64,000 nt of DNA, from assembly GCF_025567465.1 (NCBI RefSeq), contig NZ_JAOQKI010000006.1, forward strand, positions 1 to 64,000, given 5' to 3'. Under the pieces are notes generated by a model. That model did not search any database and had not been told where the DNA came from. It saw only the letters and a list, made by a program, of their open reading frames with translations. Of the stretch, positions 16,872-25,694 are shown one piece after another. A program made the position numbers and the translations under genes. Position 1 is the stretch's first letter. Every line of letters begins with the position of its first letter. This DNA is from Roseburia_C amylophila. GTDB taxonomy: Bacteria; Bacillota; Clostridia; Lachnospirales; Lachnospiraceae.

Positions 16872-17682
16872 GTAATCCTCCATCCCTGATTGCTTCTGCC
16901 ATCTTAATTGCCTCTGCATTGGCACGCACATTGTGTACGCGGACAAATCCGCAATGTGCCCATACGGCATAAGCACTGGTTACTGCTGTAGCTGTATCAC
17001 GTTCCTTTGCCGGAACATCCAGTGTCAGACCGATTACCGACTTCCGGGATGTGCCAAGCAGCACCGGATAGCCCAGTTCATTCAGTTCTCCCACGCATCG
17101 GATAGCTTCTAAATTATTCTCATAAGTCTTGCCAAATCCTACACCCGGGTCTGTCATAATACCATCTTCACGAATCCCCGCTTCCTTTGCAAGACGTAAT
17201 GTTTCCCGTAAATCATTTTTCATATCTTCCATAAAGTTCTTATAATCTGCTTCGTTGCGGTTGTGCATCAGACAGCATGCGGCATCATATTTTGCAATCA
17301 CGCCAGCCATTTTATCATCTGCTTTCAGTCCCCAGATGTCATTTAAAAGATGTGCTCCTGCCGCAAGGTTAGCCTCTGCCACCTTACTTTTATAGGTATC
17401 TACTGAAACCGGCACATCAAAACGGCTTACAATTGCTTCTACCACCGGAACAGTACGCTCAATTTCTTCTTCATCAGAAATCTTTGTATAACCCGGTCTT
17501 GTGGATTCTCCACCCACATCGATGATATCTGCCCCCTGTGCCATCATTTCTTCTACATGCTTTAATGCAAGGTCTAACTGGTTATAACTTCCCCCATCCG
17601 AAAAAGAATCCGGTGTTACATTTAAGATTCCCATTACATAAGTATGATTTGCTGTGTCAAATGTCCGATTGCCTATTCTCAT
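16864..17682 (-). CDS. folP: Dihydropteroate synthase
   Basis: 272 residues. It joins p-aminobenzoate to 6-hydroxymethyl-dihydropterin diphosphate. Seen: MGILNVTPDSFSDGG (loop 1), DIIDVGGESTRPGY (loop 2), DPGVGFGKTYENNL and LLGTSRKSVIG with the substrate-binding Lys/Arg. The C-terminal HNVRANAEAIKMAEAI is standard. Its stop codon overlaps the start of the folB/folK/HAD gene by 8 bases. This is the sulfonamide target. Confidence 0.97.
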   Translation of the reverse strand: MRIGNRTFDTANHTYVMGILNVTPDSFSDGGSYNQLDLALKHVEEMMAQGADIIDVGGESTRPGYTKISDEEEIERTVPVVEAIVSRFDVPVSVDTYKSKVAEANLAAGAHLLNDIWGLKADDKMAGVIAKYDAACCLMHNRNEADYKNFMEDMKNDLRETLRLAKEAGIREDGIMTDPGVGFGKTYENNLEAIRCVGELNELGYPVLLGTSRKSVIGLTLDVPAKERDTATAVTSAYAVWAHCGFVRVHNVRANAEAIKMAEAIRDGGLHG

Positions 17683-17748
17683 TTTTCTTCTCCTTTTATG
17701 CTGTCTGTAGAACCTGCTACCAACAGCTTCTTACGGATTCCTGACAGC

Positions 17749-18255
17749 TTAAAACCAGGTCTCCGGTTTATTTTTCTCTTCTTCACTCCACTTGCAGCTG
17801 TCTGCTGCTTCACAGGCAAAGCACATACGGGATGCCTTATCCGCCCATTTCATAAGCTGTGTAAATGCTGTCTGCCATAATTTCTCCCCATGCAGCTCAC
17901 TGCAGGTCTCTCTGCGGTGAGCCAGAATTGCCTGGCAGATGATATCTCCTTTTTCCTTCGGATAGCCTATAGTTGCAAAAATCTCTCCTGCAAATTCGGC
18001 AGATGCCGCTGCATGAGAGATTCCCTGTTCATATTCTTTCATACGACCAATATCATGAAGCAGGGCATAAAGATATATCATCTCTTCATCCAAACCAAGC
18101 TGCTCCTTTAAATTGCGAATCTGTGCCAGACGTGCCACATCCATAAAGTGTTCCATATTATGTCTGCAATAGATTCTGTCCGCTTCCAGACGGGCAATTT
18201 TCTTTACGGTTTTCCGGTATTGCTCCTGATGCAAAAGTCTCGCTACATATTCCAT
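17749..18255 (-). CDS. HD-domain phosphohydrolase in folate operon
   Basis: 168 residues. H in RHNMEHFMDVARLA, the HD pair in YALLHDIGRM and a later AHRR/MKWADKASR give the metal-binding H...HD...D pattern. The tail has three cysteines (MCFACEAADSC). It lies 13 bases after folE and 66 before folP. Archaeal MptB, an HD enzyme, opens a cyclic phosphate of dihydroneopterin, so a role in clearing phosphates from the FolE product is conceivable; general nucleotidase activity is the alternative. Confidence 0.85.
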   Translation of the reverse strand: MEYVARLLHQEQYRKTVKKIARLEADRIYCRHNMEHFMDVARLAQIRNLKEQLGLDEEMIYLYALLHDIGRMKEYEQGISHAAASAEFAGEIFATIGYPKEKGDIICQAILAHRRETCSELHGEKLWQTAFTQLMKWADKASRMCFACEAADSCKWSEEEKNKPETWF

Positions 18256-18268
18256 TTCATCACCATAT

Positions 18269-18823
18269 CTAACGCACCATCTGAAAAAATTTATTTACCA
18301 GACGCTCATCCTCATTAAAGATACCACGGGTCACATAAGTAACCGTCCTGCTGCCCGGCTTCTTAATACCACGCATCGTCATACACATATGCTCTGCTTC
18401 CATCATGACCATGACACCCTTCGGCTTTAACTGCTCCATCAGTGCATCTGCCACCTGTGCCGTAAGCTGCTCCTGAATCTGAAGCCGTCTTGCATAGATT
18501 TCCACGGTTCTTGCCAGCTTGCTGATGCCGACTACTTCTCCATTTGGAATATAAGCAACGTGGGCTTTTCCATAAAATGGAAGCATATGATGCTCACAGG
18601 TAGAATAAAAAGTAATATCCTTTTCTACTACCATCTCATTATTGCTGGCATGAAATCTTTTCTTTAAAGGCTCTGCGGCATCCATGTCCATTCCGCCAAA
18701 GATTTCTTCATACATCCGTGCAATACGATCCGGAGTCTCAAGTAAACCCTCCCGGTTCACATCTTCGCCAATGCCTTCTAATATCAGCCGTACACCTGCT
18801 TCCACTTTCTCTTTATCTATCAT
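18269..18823 (-). CDS. folE: GTP cyclohydrolase I
   Basis: 184 residues from the ATG at 18823 (AAGGA 7 bases upstream; the frame is open 22 codons more but overlaps folC). It opens GTP to dihydroneopterin triphosphate, the first step of folate synthesis. Zinc ligands are Cys76 and His79 in STCEHHMLPF and Cys147 in EHMCMTMRG. TPDRIARMYEEIFGG and GISKLARTVEIYARRLQIQE are family signatures. Its start overlaps the folC end by 11 bases. Confidence 0.97.
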   Translation of the reverse strand: MIDKEKVEAGVRLILEGIGEDVNREGLLETPDRIARMYEEIFGGMDMDAAEPLKKRFHASNNEMVVEKDITFYSTCEHHMLPFYGKAHVAYIPNGEVVGISKLARTVEIYARRLQIQEQLTAQVADALMEQLKPKGVMVMMEAEHMCMTMRGIKKPGSRTVTYVTRGIFNEDERLVNKFFQMVR

Positions 18824-20135
18824 TCTTCTGTCCTTCCCGATACTGTATGACAGCCTGCTTTGCCTCTGCAAGATATGACAGGGAGCCAAATATCAGCACC
18901 ACATCTTCTCTCGAGCTCTCAGCAATTGCATGTCTTACCGCATCTTCAATCAAAGGTTCTGTTATTACTGTTTGATAGCCTGCTGCCTTCGCTTCCTCCG
19001 ACAGCTTCTCTGCCGGAAGTGCCCTGCCATTATGCGGCGTTACCGCATATACAGTTTCCGAATAAGGACGCATTATCTTTAAAATCTTCTCATGTGCCTT
19101 ATCAGCAAGCACCCCTATTATATAGGTTATCTTACGATTTGTAAAACAGTTTTCCAGCGTTTTTGCAAGTTGCAGTGCTGCGCCCTCATTATGGGCACCA
19201 TCCAGAATGCATAATGGTTCCTCTAAAACACGTTCAAAACGCCCATTCCAGCAGACTTTCTGGAAGCCATTTTGTATCACCGATAAGGTAAGCTGCGGAA
19301 ATGTTTTCTCTTTCAATACTTCTATTACTTTAAGCGCACAGGCTGCATTGGCTGCCTGATAGGCACCGGTCAACGGGAATCTTATCTTCCACTGTGAATT
19401 ATCTTCTCTTACATAATCAAACTGCATTCCATTCATATCATACAAAAGATTTCTTATGGCATCCTTCTTCGGCTGGTACAGCTGTGCTTTAAGCCGCTCT
19501 GCCTCCTTGACAAGAACCTCTTTCACAGCATCTTCCTGCCAGGCAGATACCACCGGGCAGTTCTCTTTTATGATTCCAGCCTTTGCAAATGCAATCTCTG
19601 ATAACGTATTTCCCAGGAACTGCATATGATCCATGCTGATAGAAGTAATGACACTGCAAATGGGATGGGTAATCAGATTGGTTGCATCCTCTCTTCCCCC
19701 CATGCCGGTTTCCAATAACACCACATCACAGGCTTCTTCTTTAAAATATAAAAACGCTGCGGCAGTCTCTACCTCAAAGGAGGTCGGATGCGGAAGTCCT
19801 TTTTCTGTCAGTGTAAGACAGGCTGTCTTTACTTTTTCCATCAAGGCAGCGTATGCTTCTTCGGAAACTGCTTTTCCGTTTATCTGCCAGATTTCCCGAT
19901 AAGAAAAGACTGCCGGGGAACTATATCTGCCTACCTTTAAGCCGGCTTCTTCCAATACTGCCTGAAGCATTGCTCCAACGGAACCTTTTCCGTTAGTTCC
20001 TGCAATGTGAATGGTAGATAAGTCTTCCTGCACATCGCCCAATTCTTTCATCAGTGCCCGAATACTGTCCAGTCCTAATATACTGCCATATTTTTTTGTT
20101 TCTTCTACAAATGCAAGTGCCTGCTGATATGTCAA
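18813..20135 (-). CDS. folC: Folylpolyglutamate synthase / dihydrofolate synthase
   Basis: 440 residues. It adds glutamate to dihydropteroate and then to folates. The Mur-ligase type P-loop HIAGTNGKGSVGAML is near residue 43; SSPAVFSYREIW is the omega-loop region; LLETGMGGREDATN and LDGAHNEGAA are further signatures. It begins one base after the parC stop, so folate genes are directly coupled to parC. Confidence 0.96.
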   Translation of the reverse strand: MTYQQALAFVEETKKYGSILGLDSIRALMKELGDVQEDLSTIHIAGTNGKGSVGAMLQAVLEEAGLKVGRYSSPAVFSYREIWQINGKAVSEEAYAALMEKVKTACLTLTEKGLPHPTSFEVETAAAFLYFKEEACDVVLLETGMGGREDATNLITHPICSVITSISMDHMQFLGNTLSEIAFAKAGIIKENCPVVSAWQEDAVKEVLVKEAERLKAQLYQPKKDAIRNLLYDMNGMQFDYVREDNSQWKIRFPLTGAYQAANAACALKVIEVLKEKTFPQLTLSVIQNGFQKVCWNGRFERVLEEPLCILDGAHNEGAALQLAKTLENCFTNRKITYIIGVLADKAHEKILKIMRPYSETVYAVTPHNGRALPAEKLSEEAKAAGYQTVITEPLIEDAVRHAIAESSREDVVLIFGSLSYLAEAKQAVIQYREGQKNDR

Positions 20136-20136
20136 T

Positions 20137-22374
20137 TTATTTCTTTACTCCTTTGGTTGCACGGTTTCCAATATGAAGCCGGTTCAATGCAATTTCTTTA
20201 TCTTTTACCATGACCACTGGCGGTTCTTCCTCACCCAGTGCATAGATGTTGGTCAGTTCATCCCCTGCTGCAAGCTTCATTCCGCAGACTCCGATCGCCC
20301 CCTTCTTCTTCTCCGGAATCGTATCTGCTGCGATTCTAAGGAACATGTCCTTTGCCGACTGCATAACAATAGTCATATTTTCTTCTACCGGTGCTACGAA
20401 TATAACTGCATCATCATCTGCAAGCTTCGTGGCAGCTGTGGTACGTTTTGCTACGTCAAATTCTTTTCCATCCACCTGTTTTAACATGGCTGTCTTAGTT
20501 CCAAATAAAAGCTTCTGCGTACACAGTGCTGCCAGATCCGTGATATAAATCAACTGCTCTTTAGAGCTGTCATAATTACTTACATTATCAATCGGCTGTC
20601 CCTTGTCACGGAATTTTCCAAACGGCAAATCGACTACCTTCAGCAGATGCATCTGTCCGGTATTGGTAAAGATGCAGATTTTTCCAGTATTCATACAATG
20701 AAGTACATAACGGTTCTCACTGTCTGCTGCTTCTTTGTTACGCTCATAAGCCGCCACATCAATGGTTTTCGCATAGCCAAAACGATCCATCAAGAAGACC
20801 ACTTCCATCTCTTCCATCTTCTTTTCTTCATAAACAGCAGCTTCCACATTGTCGATACGGGTACGGCGTTCTCTGGAATAGTTTTTCTTAAGACCATCCA
20901 ATTCCTTCATAATTACCTTCGCCATTGTACTGCGGTTGGTAAGAATATCTTCGTATTCTGCGATATTCTTTAATGTGGTATTATGCTCATCCATCAATGC
21001 TTCCACTTCCAGACCAATCAGCTTATAGAGGCGCATCTCTAAAATTGCTGTTGCCTGACGTTCTGTAAAGTTTAACTTTGAAGCTTTCTTTTCGGATTCT
21101 TTTGTCTTGAATTTAATATTTTCTGTTACACCGTTCATCAGGCAGTTTTTCGCATCCTTGATATTACGGCTTCCTCTTAAGATTTCAATAATTAAATCAA
21201 TGACATCGCAGGCACGGATTAAACCTTCCTGAATCTCTTTCTTATCCAGTTCCTTTGCCAGTAAAGTCTTATATTTTCTGGTAGCAAGTTCATACTGGAA
21301 CTTTACATGGTGACGGATAATCGGAACCAGTCCCAGAGTCTCCGGTCTTCCGTCTGCTACAGCCAGCATATTGACACCAAAAGTATCTTCTAATTTTGTC
21401 TTCTTATAAAGAAGATTGCAAAGGTTCTGTGCATCTGCTCCCTTTCGAAGCTCAATGACAATACGGATTCCCTCTTTGGATGACTGGTTGGAAATATCCA
21501 CAATATCATTTGTCTTCTTAGTCTCCACCAGACTGTAGACATCATTTAAGAATTTTCCAATATTGGCTCCAATCATGGTGTATGGAATTTCCGTAATAAT
21601 CAGGCGCTCTTTTCCGCCTTTTACTGCTTCAATCTCTACTTTTCCCCGAACCTTAATCTTACCAATTCCAGTCTCATAAATGGAAAGCAGTTCATCCTGG
21701 TTGGTCACAATTCCACCGGTCGGGAAATCCGGTCCCTTGATATATTTCATTATTTCTTCCGTTGTAATATCCGGATTCTTCATATATGCTTTGACACCAT
21801 CAATGACTTCGCCAAAATTATGTGGTGGAATGCTGGTTGCCATACCAACGGCAATACCCTCTGCTCCGTTTACCAAAAGGTTCGGCACCTTTACCGGAAG
21901 TACTTCCGGCTCTTTTTCTGTTTCGTCAAAGTTTGGCACAAAATCTACTACATCTTTATCCAGATCCGCAAGGTATGCTTCCTGGGTAATCTTCTGCAGG
22001 CGAGCCTCGGTATATCGCATCGCCGCCGCTCCATCTCCCTCGATGGAACCAAAGTTACCATGGCCATCTACCAGTGGCAGGCCTTTCTTAAATTCCTGAG
22101 CCATTACCACCAGTGCATCATAAATGGAGCTGTCACCGTGCGGATGATATTTACCCATGGTATCTCCCACGATACGGGCACATTTACGGTAAGGTTTATC
22201 ATAACGGATGCCAAGTTCGTGCATATCATAAAGTGTTCTTCGCTGTACCGGCTTCAGACCATCTCTGACATCCGGCAATGCTCTTGCGATAATAACGCTC
22301 ATGGCATAATCGATATAAGATTTCTGCATTACTTCCGAATACTCGGTGCGGATAATCTGTTCTTTCGTTTCCAT
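20137..22374 (-). CDS. parC: DNA topoisomerase IV-like subunit A
   Basis: 745 residues. The A subunit breaks and rejoins DNA; catalytic Tyr121 is in AAMRYTEARL. The quinolone region HPHGDSSIYDALV carries Ser82 and Asp86, the drug-sensitive state by analogy. The C-terminal beta-pinwheel lacks the canonical GyrA box, and the gene is paired with parE rather than with a dnaA-linked gyrase, so topoisomerase IV (or the second type IIA enzyme of Lachnospiraceae) fits better than gyrase. It follows parE by 95 bases. Confidence 0.88.
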   Translation of the reverse strand: METKEQIIRTEYSEVMQKSYIDYAMSVIIARALPDVRDGLKPVQRRTLYDMHELGIRYDKPYRKCARIVGDTMGKYHPHGDSSIYDALVVMAQEFKKGLPLVDGHGNFGSIEGDGAAAMRYTEARLQKITQEAYLADLDKDVVDFVPNFDETEKEPEVLPVKVPNLLVNGAEGIAVGMATSIPPHNFGEVIDGVKAYMKNPDITTEEIMKYIKGPDFPTGGIVTNQDELLSIYETGIGKIKVRGKVEIEAVKGGKERLIITEIPYTMIGANIGKFLNDVYSLVETKKTNDIVDISNQSSKEGIRIVIELRKGADAQNLCNLLYKKTKLEDTFGVNMLAVADGRPETLGLVPIIRHHVKFQYELATRKYKTLLAKELDKKEIQEGLIRACDVIDLIIEILRGSRNIKDAKNCLMNGVTENIKFKTKESEKKASKLNFTERQATAILEMRLYKLIGLEVEALMDEHNTTLKNIAEYEDILTNRSTMAKVIMKELDGLKKNYSRERRTRIDNVEAAVYEEKKMEEMEVVFLMDRFGYAKTIDVAAYERNKEAADSENRYVLHCMNTGKICIFTNTGQMHLLKVVDLPFGKFRDKGQPIDNVSNYDSSKEQLIYITDLAALCTQKLLFGTKTAMLKQVDGKEFDVAKRTTAATKLADDDAVIFVAPVEENMTIVMQSAKDMFLRIAADTIPEKKKGAIGVCGMKLAAGDELTNIYALGEEEPPVVMVKDKEIALNRLHIGNRATKGVKK

Positions 22375-22469
22375 AATCTATCCAATTCCTTCCTGATTTT
22401 CTGTTTCTATCATTTCCCATACATCCATAAAAATATGCCGTCAGCAATTCCTTACGGATTCATAGAAAT

Positions 22470-24392
22470 TTATATGTCAAGTTCTGCATCCTTTGCATTA
22501 TCATAGATGAATTTACGACGCGGCGGTACATCCGTTCCCATCAGCATCTCTGTTACATCCGATGCCATTCTGGCATCTTCGATTTCTACCTGTTTTAACA
22601 TTCTTGTTTCCGGATTTAAGGTTGTCTCCCAAAGCTGCTGTGCGTCCATCTCTCCAAGACCTTTGTAACGCTGCAGTGTAAAGGAGCCTTTGTGTGTCTT
22701 ACGGTAGCGGGCAAGGGCGGCATCATCATAAAGATATTCCTCTTCTCCCTTAGTTGGCATCGCCTTATACAAAGGCGGCATCGCAATATAGACATGTCCT
22801 TCGTAAATCAGTTCCGGCATAAACCGGTAAAACAAAGTCAGAAGCAGCGTTGAAATATGTGCTCCATCCACATCCGCATCTGCCATGATAATTATCTTAT
22901 CATAACGAAGCTTGCTGATATCGAAGTCATTTCCATATCCTTCGGAAAATCCGCAGCCAAATGCATAAATCATGGTTTTTATCTCTGCATTAGCCAATAC
23001 TTTATCAATACTTGCTTTCTCTACATTTAATATCTTTCCACGAATCGGAAGAATTGCCTGGAACATCCGGTTTCTTGCAGTCTTAGCAGAACCACCCGCA
23101 GAATCTCCCTCAACGATAAAGATTTCACATTTGGAGGCATCACGGCTTTCGCAGTTGGCCAGTTTTCCATTGGAATCAAAGGAGAATTTCTGCTTGGTTA
23201 AAAGATTGGTTTTCGCTTTCTCTTCTGTCTTACGGATTTTTGCTGCTTTTTCTGCACATCCGATAATTGCCTTTAAAGTATCCAGGTTACGGTCAAAGTA
23301 CATCTGAATTTCATCATTGGTTACTTTTCCGGTGGCTCTTGCCGCATCCTGGTTATCAAGCTTGGTTTTCGTCTGCCCCTCAAATCTTGGGTCCGGATGT
23401 TTCACAGAAATAACGGCAGTCATTCCATTTCTTACATCTGTTCCGGTAAAGTTTGCATCCTTTTCCTTTAAAATGCCAAGCTCTCTTGCATAGGAATTAA
23501 TCACCTGGGTAAAGGTTGTCTTAAAACCGGTCAGATGTGTTCCGCCCTCTGCATTATAAATATTATTACAGAAGCCCAGCACATTCTCATGAAATTCTGT
23601 TGTATACTGGAATGCCACTTCAACAGAAATGCCCTCAGATTCTCCTTTATAATAAATGACATCATGGAGACATTCATTATTCTGATTCATCTCTTTTACA
23701 AATCCAATGATTCCATCCGGCTCATGATATTCAATATGTTCTACTTCTTCCCCACGCCTATCTTCATAAATAATAGTTAAAGCAGGATTTAAATATGCAG
23801 TCTCATGGAGACGGCTCTTTACTTCATCCTCTTTAAATCTTGTCTTTTCAAAGATTTCCGGGTCCGGCAGGAAATTAATCTTTGTTCCGGTCTTTTTCGT
23901 CTTTCCAATTGTCGGCAGCAGTCCGTTTACCAGCTCTACCGTTGGCACGCCACGCTCATAGCGGTCATGATGCACATAACCATCTCTGCTTATTTCTACA
24001 TCCATATAAGTAGAAAGTGCATTTACAACGGAAGAACCTACTCCATGAAGACCACCGCTGGTCTTATATGCTGCATTATCAAACTTTCCGCCGGCATGCA
24101 GAGTAGAAAATACCACACGGGCTGCCGATACGCCCTTCTTATGCATTCCCACCGGAATTCCCCGTCCGTTATCTTCTACGGTACAGGAGCCATCTGCCTC
24201 TAATGTAACACGGATGGTATCACATACACCAGCAAGATGCTCATCTACCGAGTTATCCACGATTTCATATATTAAATGGTTCAATCCTTTTCTTGAGACG
24301 CTTCCAATATACATTCCCGGTCTCTTCCGGACAGCTTCCAGTCCTTCCAGTACGGAAATACTGCTTGCATCATATGTTTCCTGTTTCGCCAT
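22470..24392 (-). CDS. parE: DNA topoisomerase IV-like subunit B
   Basis: 640 residues, ATPase subunit. GHKL features: EIVDNSVDEHLAG, DNGRGIP, and TSGGLHGVGSSVVNALS. The TOPRIM part has EGDSAGGSAKTARNR and MADADVDGAHI, and the C-terminal QRYKGLGEMDAQQLWETT motif is complete. Length and partner gene favour ParE over GyrB, though sequence alone cannot exclude a gyrase role. First gene of the long parE-parC-folate run. Confidence 0.88.
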   Translation of the reverse strand: MAKQETYDASSISVLEGLEAVRKRPGMYIGSVSRKGLNHLIYEIVDNSVDEHLAGVCDTIRVTLEADGSCTVEDNGRGIPVGMHKKGVSAARVVFSTLHAGGKFDNAAYKTSGGLHGVGSSVVNALSTYMDVEISRDGYVHHDRYERGVPTVELVNGLLPTIGKTKKTGTKINFLPDPEIFEKTRFKEDEVKSRLHETAYLNPALTIIYEDRRGEEVEHIEYHEPDGIIGFVKEMNQNNECLHDVIYYKGESEGISVEVAFQYTTEFHENVLGFCNNIYNAEGGTHLTGFKTTFTQVINSYARELGILKEKDANFTGTDVRNGMTAVISVKHPDPRFEGQTKTKLDNQDAARATGKVTNDEIQMYFDRNLDTLKAIIGCAEKAAKIRKTEEKAKTNLLTKQKFSFDSNGKLANCESRDASKCEIFIVEGDSAGGSAKTARNRMFQAILPIRGKILNVEKASIDKVLANAEIKTMIYAFGCGFSEGYGNDFDISKLRYDKIIIMADADVDGAHISTLLLTLFYRFMPELIYEGHVYIAMPPLYKAMPTKGEEEYLYDDAALARYRKTHKGSFTLQRYKGLGEMDAQQLWETTLNPETRMLKQVEIEDARMASDVTEMLMGTDVPPRRKFIYDNAKDAELDI

Positions 24393-24442
24393 TGTTCCAT
24401 TCCTTTCTTTCTAAAAACTGCTTCAAAAGAAGCCCTGCGGCT

Positions 24443-24471
24443 AGTATAACACATGGAGATTTTTTTGGCAA
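24443..24471 (-). promoter_or_regulatory. parE promoter
   Basis: Minus-strand TTGCCA, 17 bases, TATACT, about 50 bases before parE. AACACATG / CATGTGTT arms (24448-24480) flank the spacer and could be an operator. Confidence 0.7.
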
Positions 24472-24493
24472 ACATGTGTTTTCTTATTTCTAT

Positions 24494-24548
24494 CTGCGGA
24501 GCGTTTTTTACTTTACAGGAAAACAATTTCCTGCAAAGCAAAAAACAA
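24494..24548. repeat. Dispersed palindromic repeat, copy 1
   Basis: GGAGCGTTTTTTACTTTACAGG and its imperfect inverted arm TTTCCTGCAAAGCAAAAAAC form a hairpin closely similar to the copy at 61248-61300. The two copies share the GCGGAGCGT head and the arm sequence, which marks an intergenic repeat family of this genome. Confidence 0.7.
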
Positions 24549-24577
24549 CTACCAAGAATATCTCAGTAGTTGTTTTG
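24543..24577 (-). terminator. Terminator of the DUF1002 gene
   Basis: 11-bp perfect stem AAAACAACTAC / GTAGTTGTTTT followed on the minus strand by TTTTTTG; 24 bases past the stop codon. Confidence 0.88.
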
Positions 24578-24600
24578 AACTGCCAATAACAGATTCCGTC

Positions 24601-25680
24601 TTAACTAAACAGATTCTTAAAGAAATCTGCAATAGATGAAAACAGATTTGAGAAGAAGCTTCCAATCTTATCAAAGATTCCATCTGCACCAAGGTTTTCA
24701 ATCTTATCATAAATGGATTTTGCCTGATTTACAAGACTGTCCACATCAAGGTCCAGATCACCGATTTTCTTCAAAAGCTCTAATAACTGTGCTTTCTGGT
24801 CTTCGGTCAGTGTCACATCAAATTTATCTGCAGCTTCATCAATGGCTTTGCGAATGCTGTCATCATCGGTGAGGCCATTCTCTGCAATCTGCTGTTTTAA
24901 GTATGCTACCAGACCTTCTACCGACTCAGCATCTGCTCCGGTGCTGCTTTCAAGCTGTCCGGTTAATACCAGCTCATTTAATGCGGTATCCACATTTTCC
25001 TGTGGAAGCTCTTTACCAGTCATTTCCTGATATGCTTTAAATACGCCAACCAACGCAGCAGTTCCGGAAATATTTTTCGGTCCTGCTACAATGATATCTG
25101 CATCTTCAATCCCTGCTGTTACCAGTGCATTTTTATACATACCAACGGTACAATAAGAAATATTCTTTGTGGAAATGTTGATTCCATTTCCTTTCTCCTT
25201 CTTTACAATCACAACGGAGGACCAGGACTTGCTTCCAATCTGGGAAGATGGAATATAAGCGTCCAGATACTGATGCTCCTCAGAGTTGCTTACTGTTACT
25301 ACGTCATAGTTACCAAGCTGTGCCGGGTCAATTCCCATCAGGCTTAAAACAGTGTTCTTCTGGTCTTCGGATAAGTCTGCGCCCAATGCCAGATATGGTT
25401 TGTCGCTTTCCTTGATTACAACATTGTCATCTGCTTTGTCATTGGCTGCTGCCGGGTTATCTGCAGCTGCTCCGGCATCCGGCGTGCTGCTGTCTGCTCC
25501 ACTGTCCGGATTTGCTGCTGCATCGGAACTGTTATCCGCTCCGTCTGCCGCACCATCTTCCCCGGATGTCTCTGTCGATAAGGTACCGGTCACTTCTGCT
25601 GCGGATGCCTGAAATGGCACTCCAAGAAACAGCATACATGCCAATCCCATTCCCATTATTTTTTTGATATGTTTTTTCAT
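24601..25680 (-). CDS. Secreted DUF1002 protein
   Basis: 359 residues from the ATG at 25680; upstream residues in the frame lack signal features. Signal peptide MKKHIKKIMGMGLACMLFLGVPFQASAA, then an Asp/Ala/Ser-rich low-complexity spacer (about 30-95), then the DUF1002 domain (about 95-310: LGADLSEDQKNTVLSLMGID, YLDAYIPSSQIGSKSWSSV, DIIVAGPKNISGTAAL). The tail is an amphipathic, Phe-rich helix (GSFFSNLFSSIADFFKNLFS) that may touch the membrane. DUF1002 proteins are exported in Firmicutes; function unknown. It lies 14 bases after the hydrolase gene. Confidence 0.85.
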   Translation of the reverse strand: MKKHIKKIMGMGLACMLFLGVPFQASAAEVTGTLSTETSGEDGAADGADNSSDAAANPDSGADSSTPDAGAAADNPAAANDKADDNVVIKESDKPYLALGADLSEDQKNTVLSLMGIDPAQLGNYDVVTVSNSEEHQYLDAYIPSSQIGSKSWSSVVIVKKEKGNGINISTKNISYCTVGMYKNALVTAGIEDADIIVAGPKNISGTAALVGVFKAYQEMTGKELPQENVDTALNELVLTGQLESSTGADAESVEGLVAYLKQQIAENGLTDDDSIRKAIDEAADKFDVTLTEDQKAQLLELLKKIGDLDLDVDSLVNQAKSIYDKIENLGADGIFDKIGSFFSNLFSSIADFFKNLFS

Positions 25681-25694
25681 TTTTTCCTCCTTTT

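Noticed and set aside
21820..22506. 228-codon plus-strand frame
   Set aside because: Antisense of parC/parE; no ribosome site and no domain.
20137..24392. Naming the pair gyrA/gyrB
   Set aside because: Not next to dnaA/recF, and the A-subunit tail lacks a clear GyrA box; parC/parE preferred, with doubt stated.
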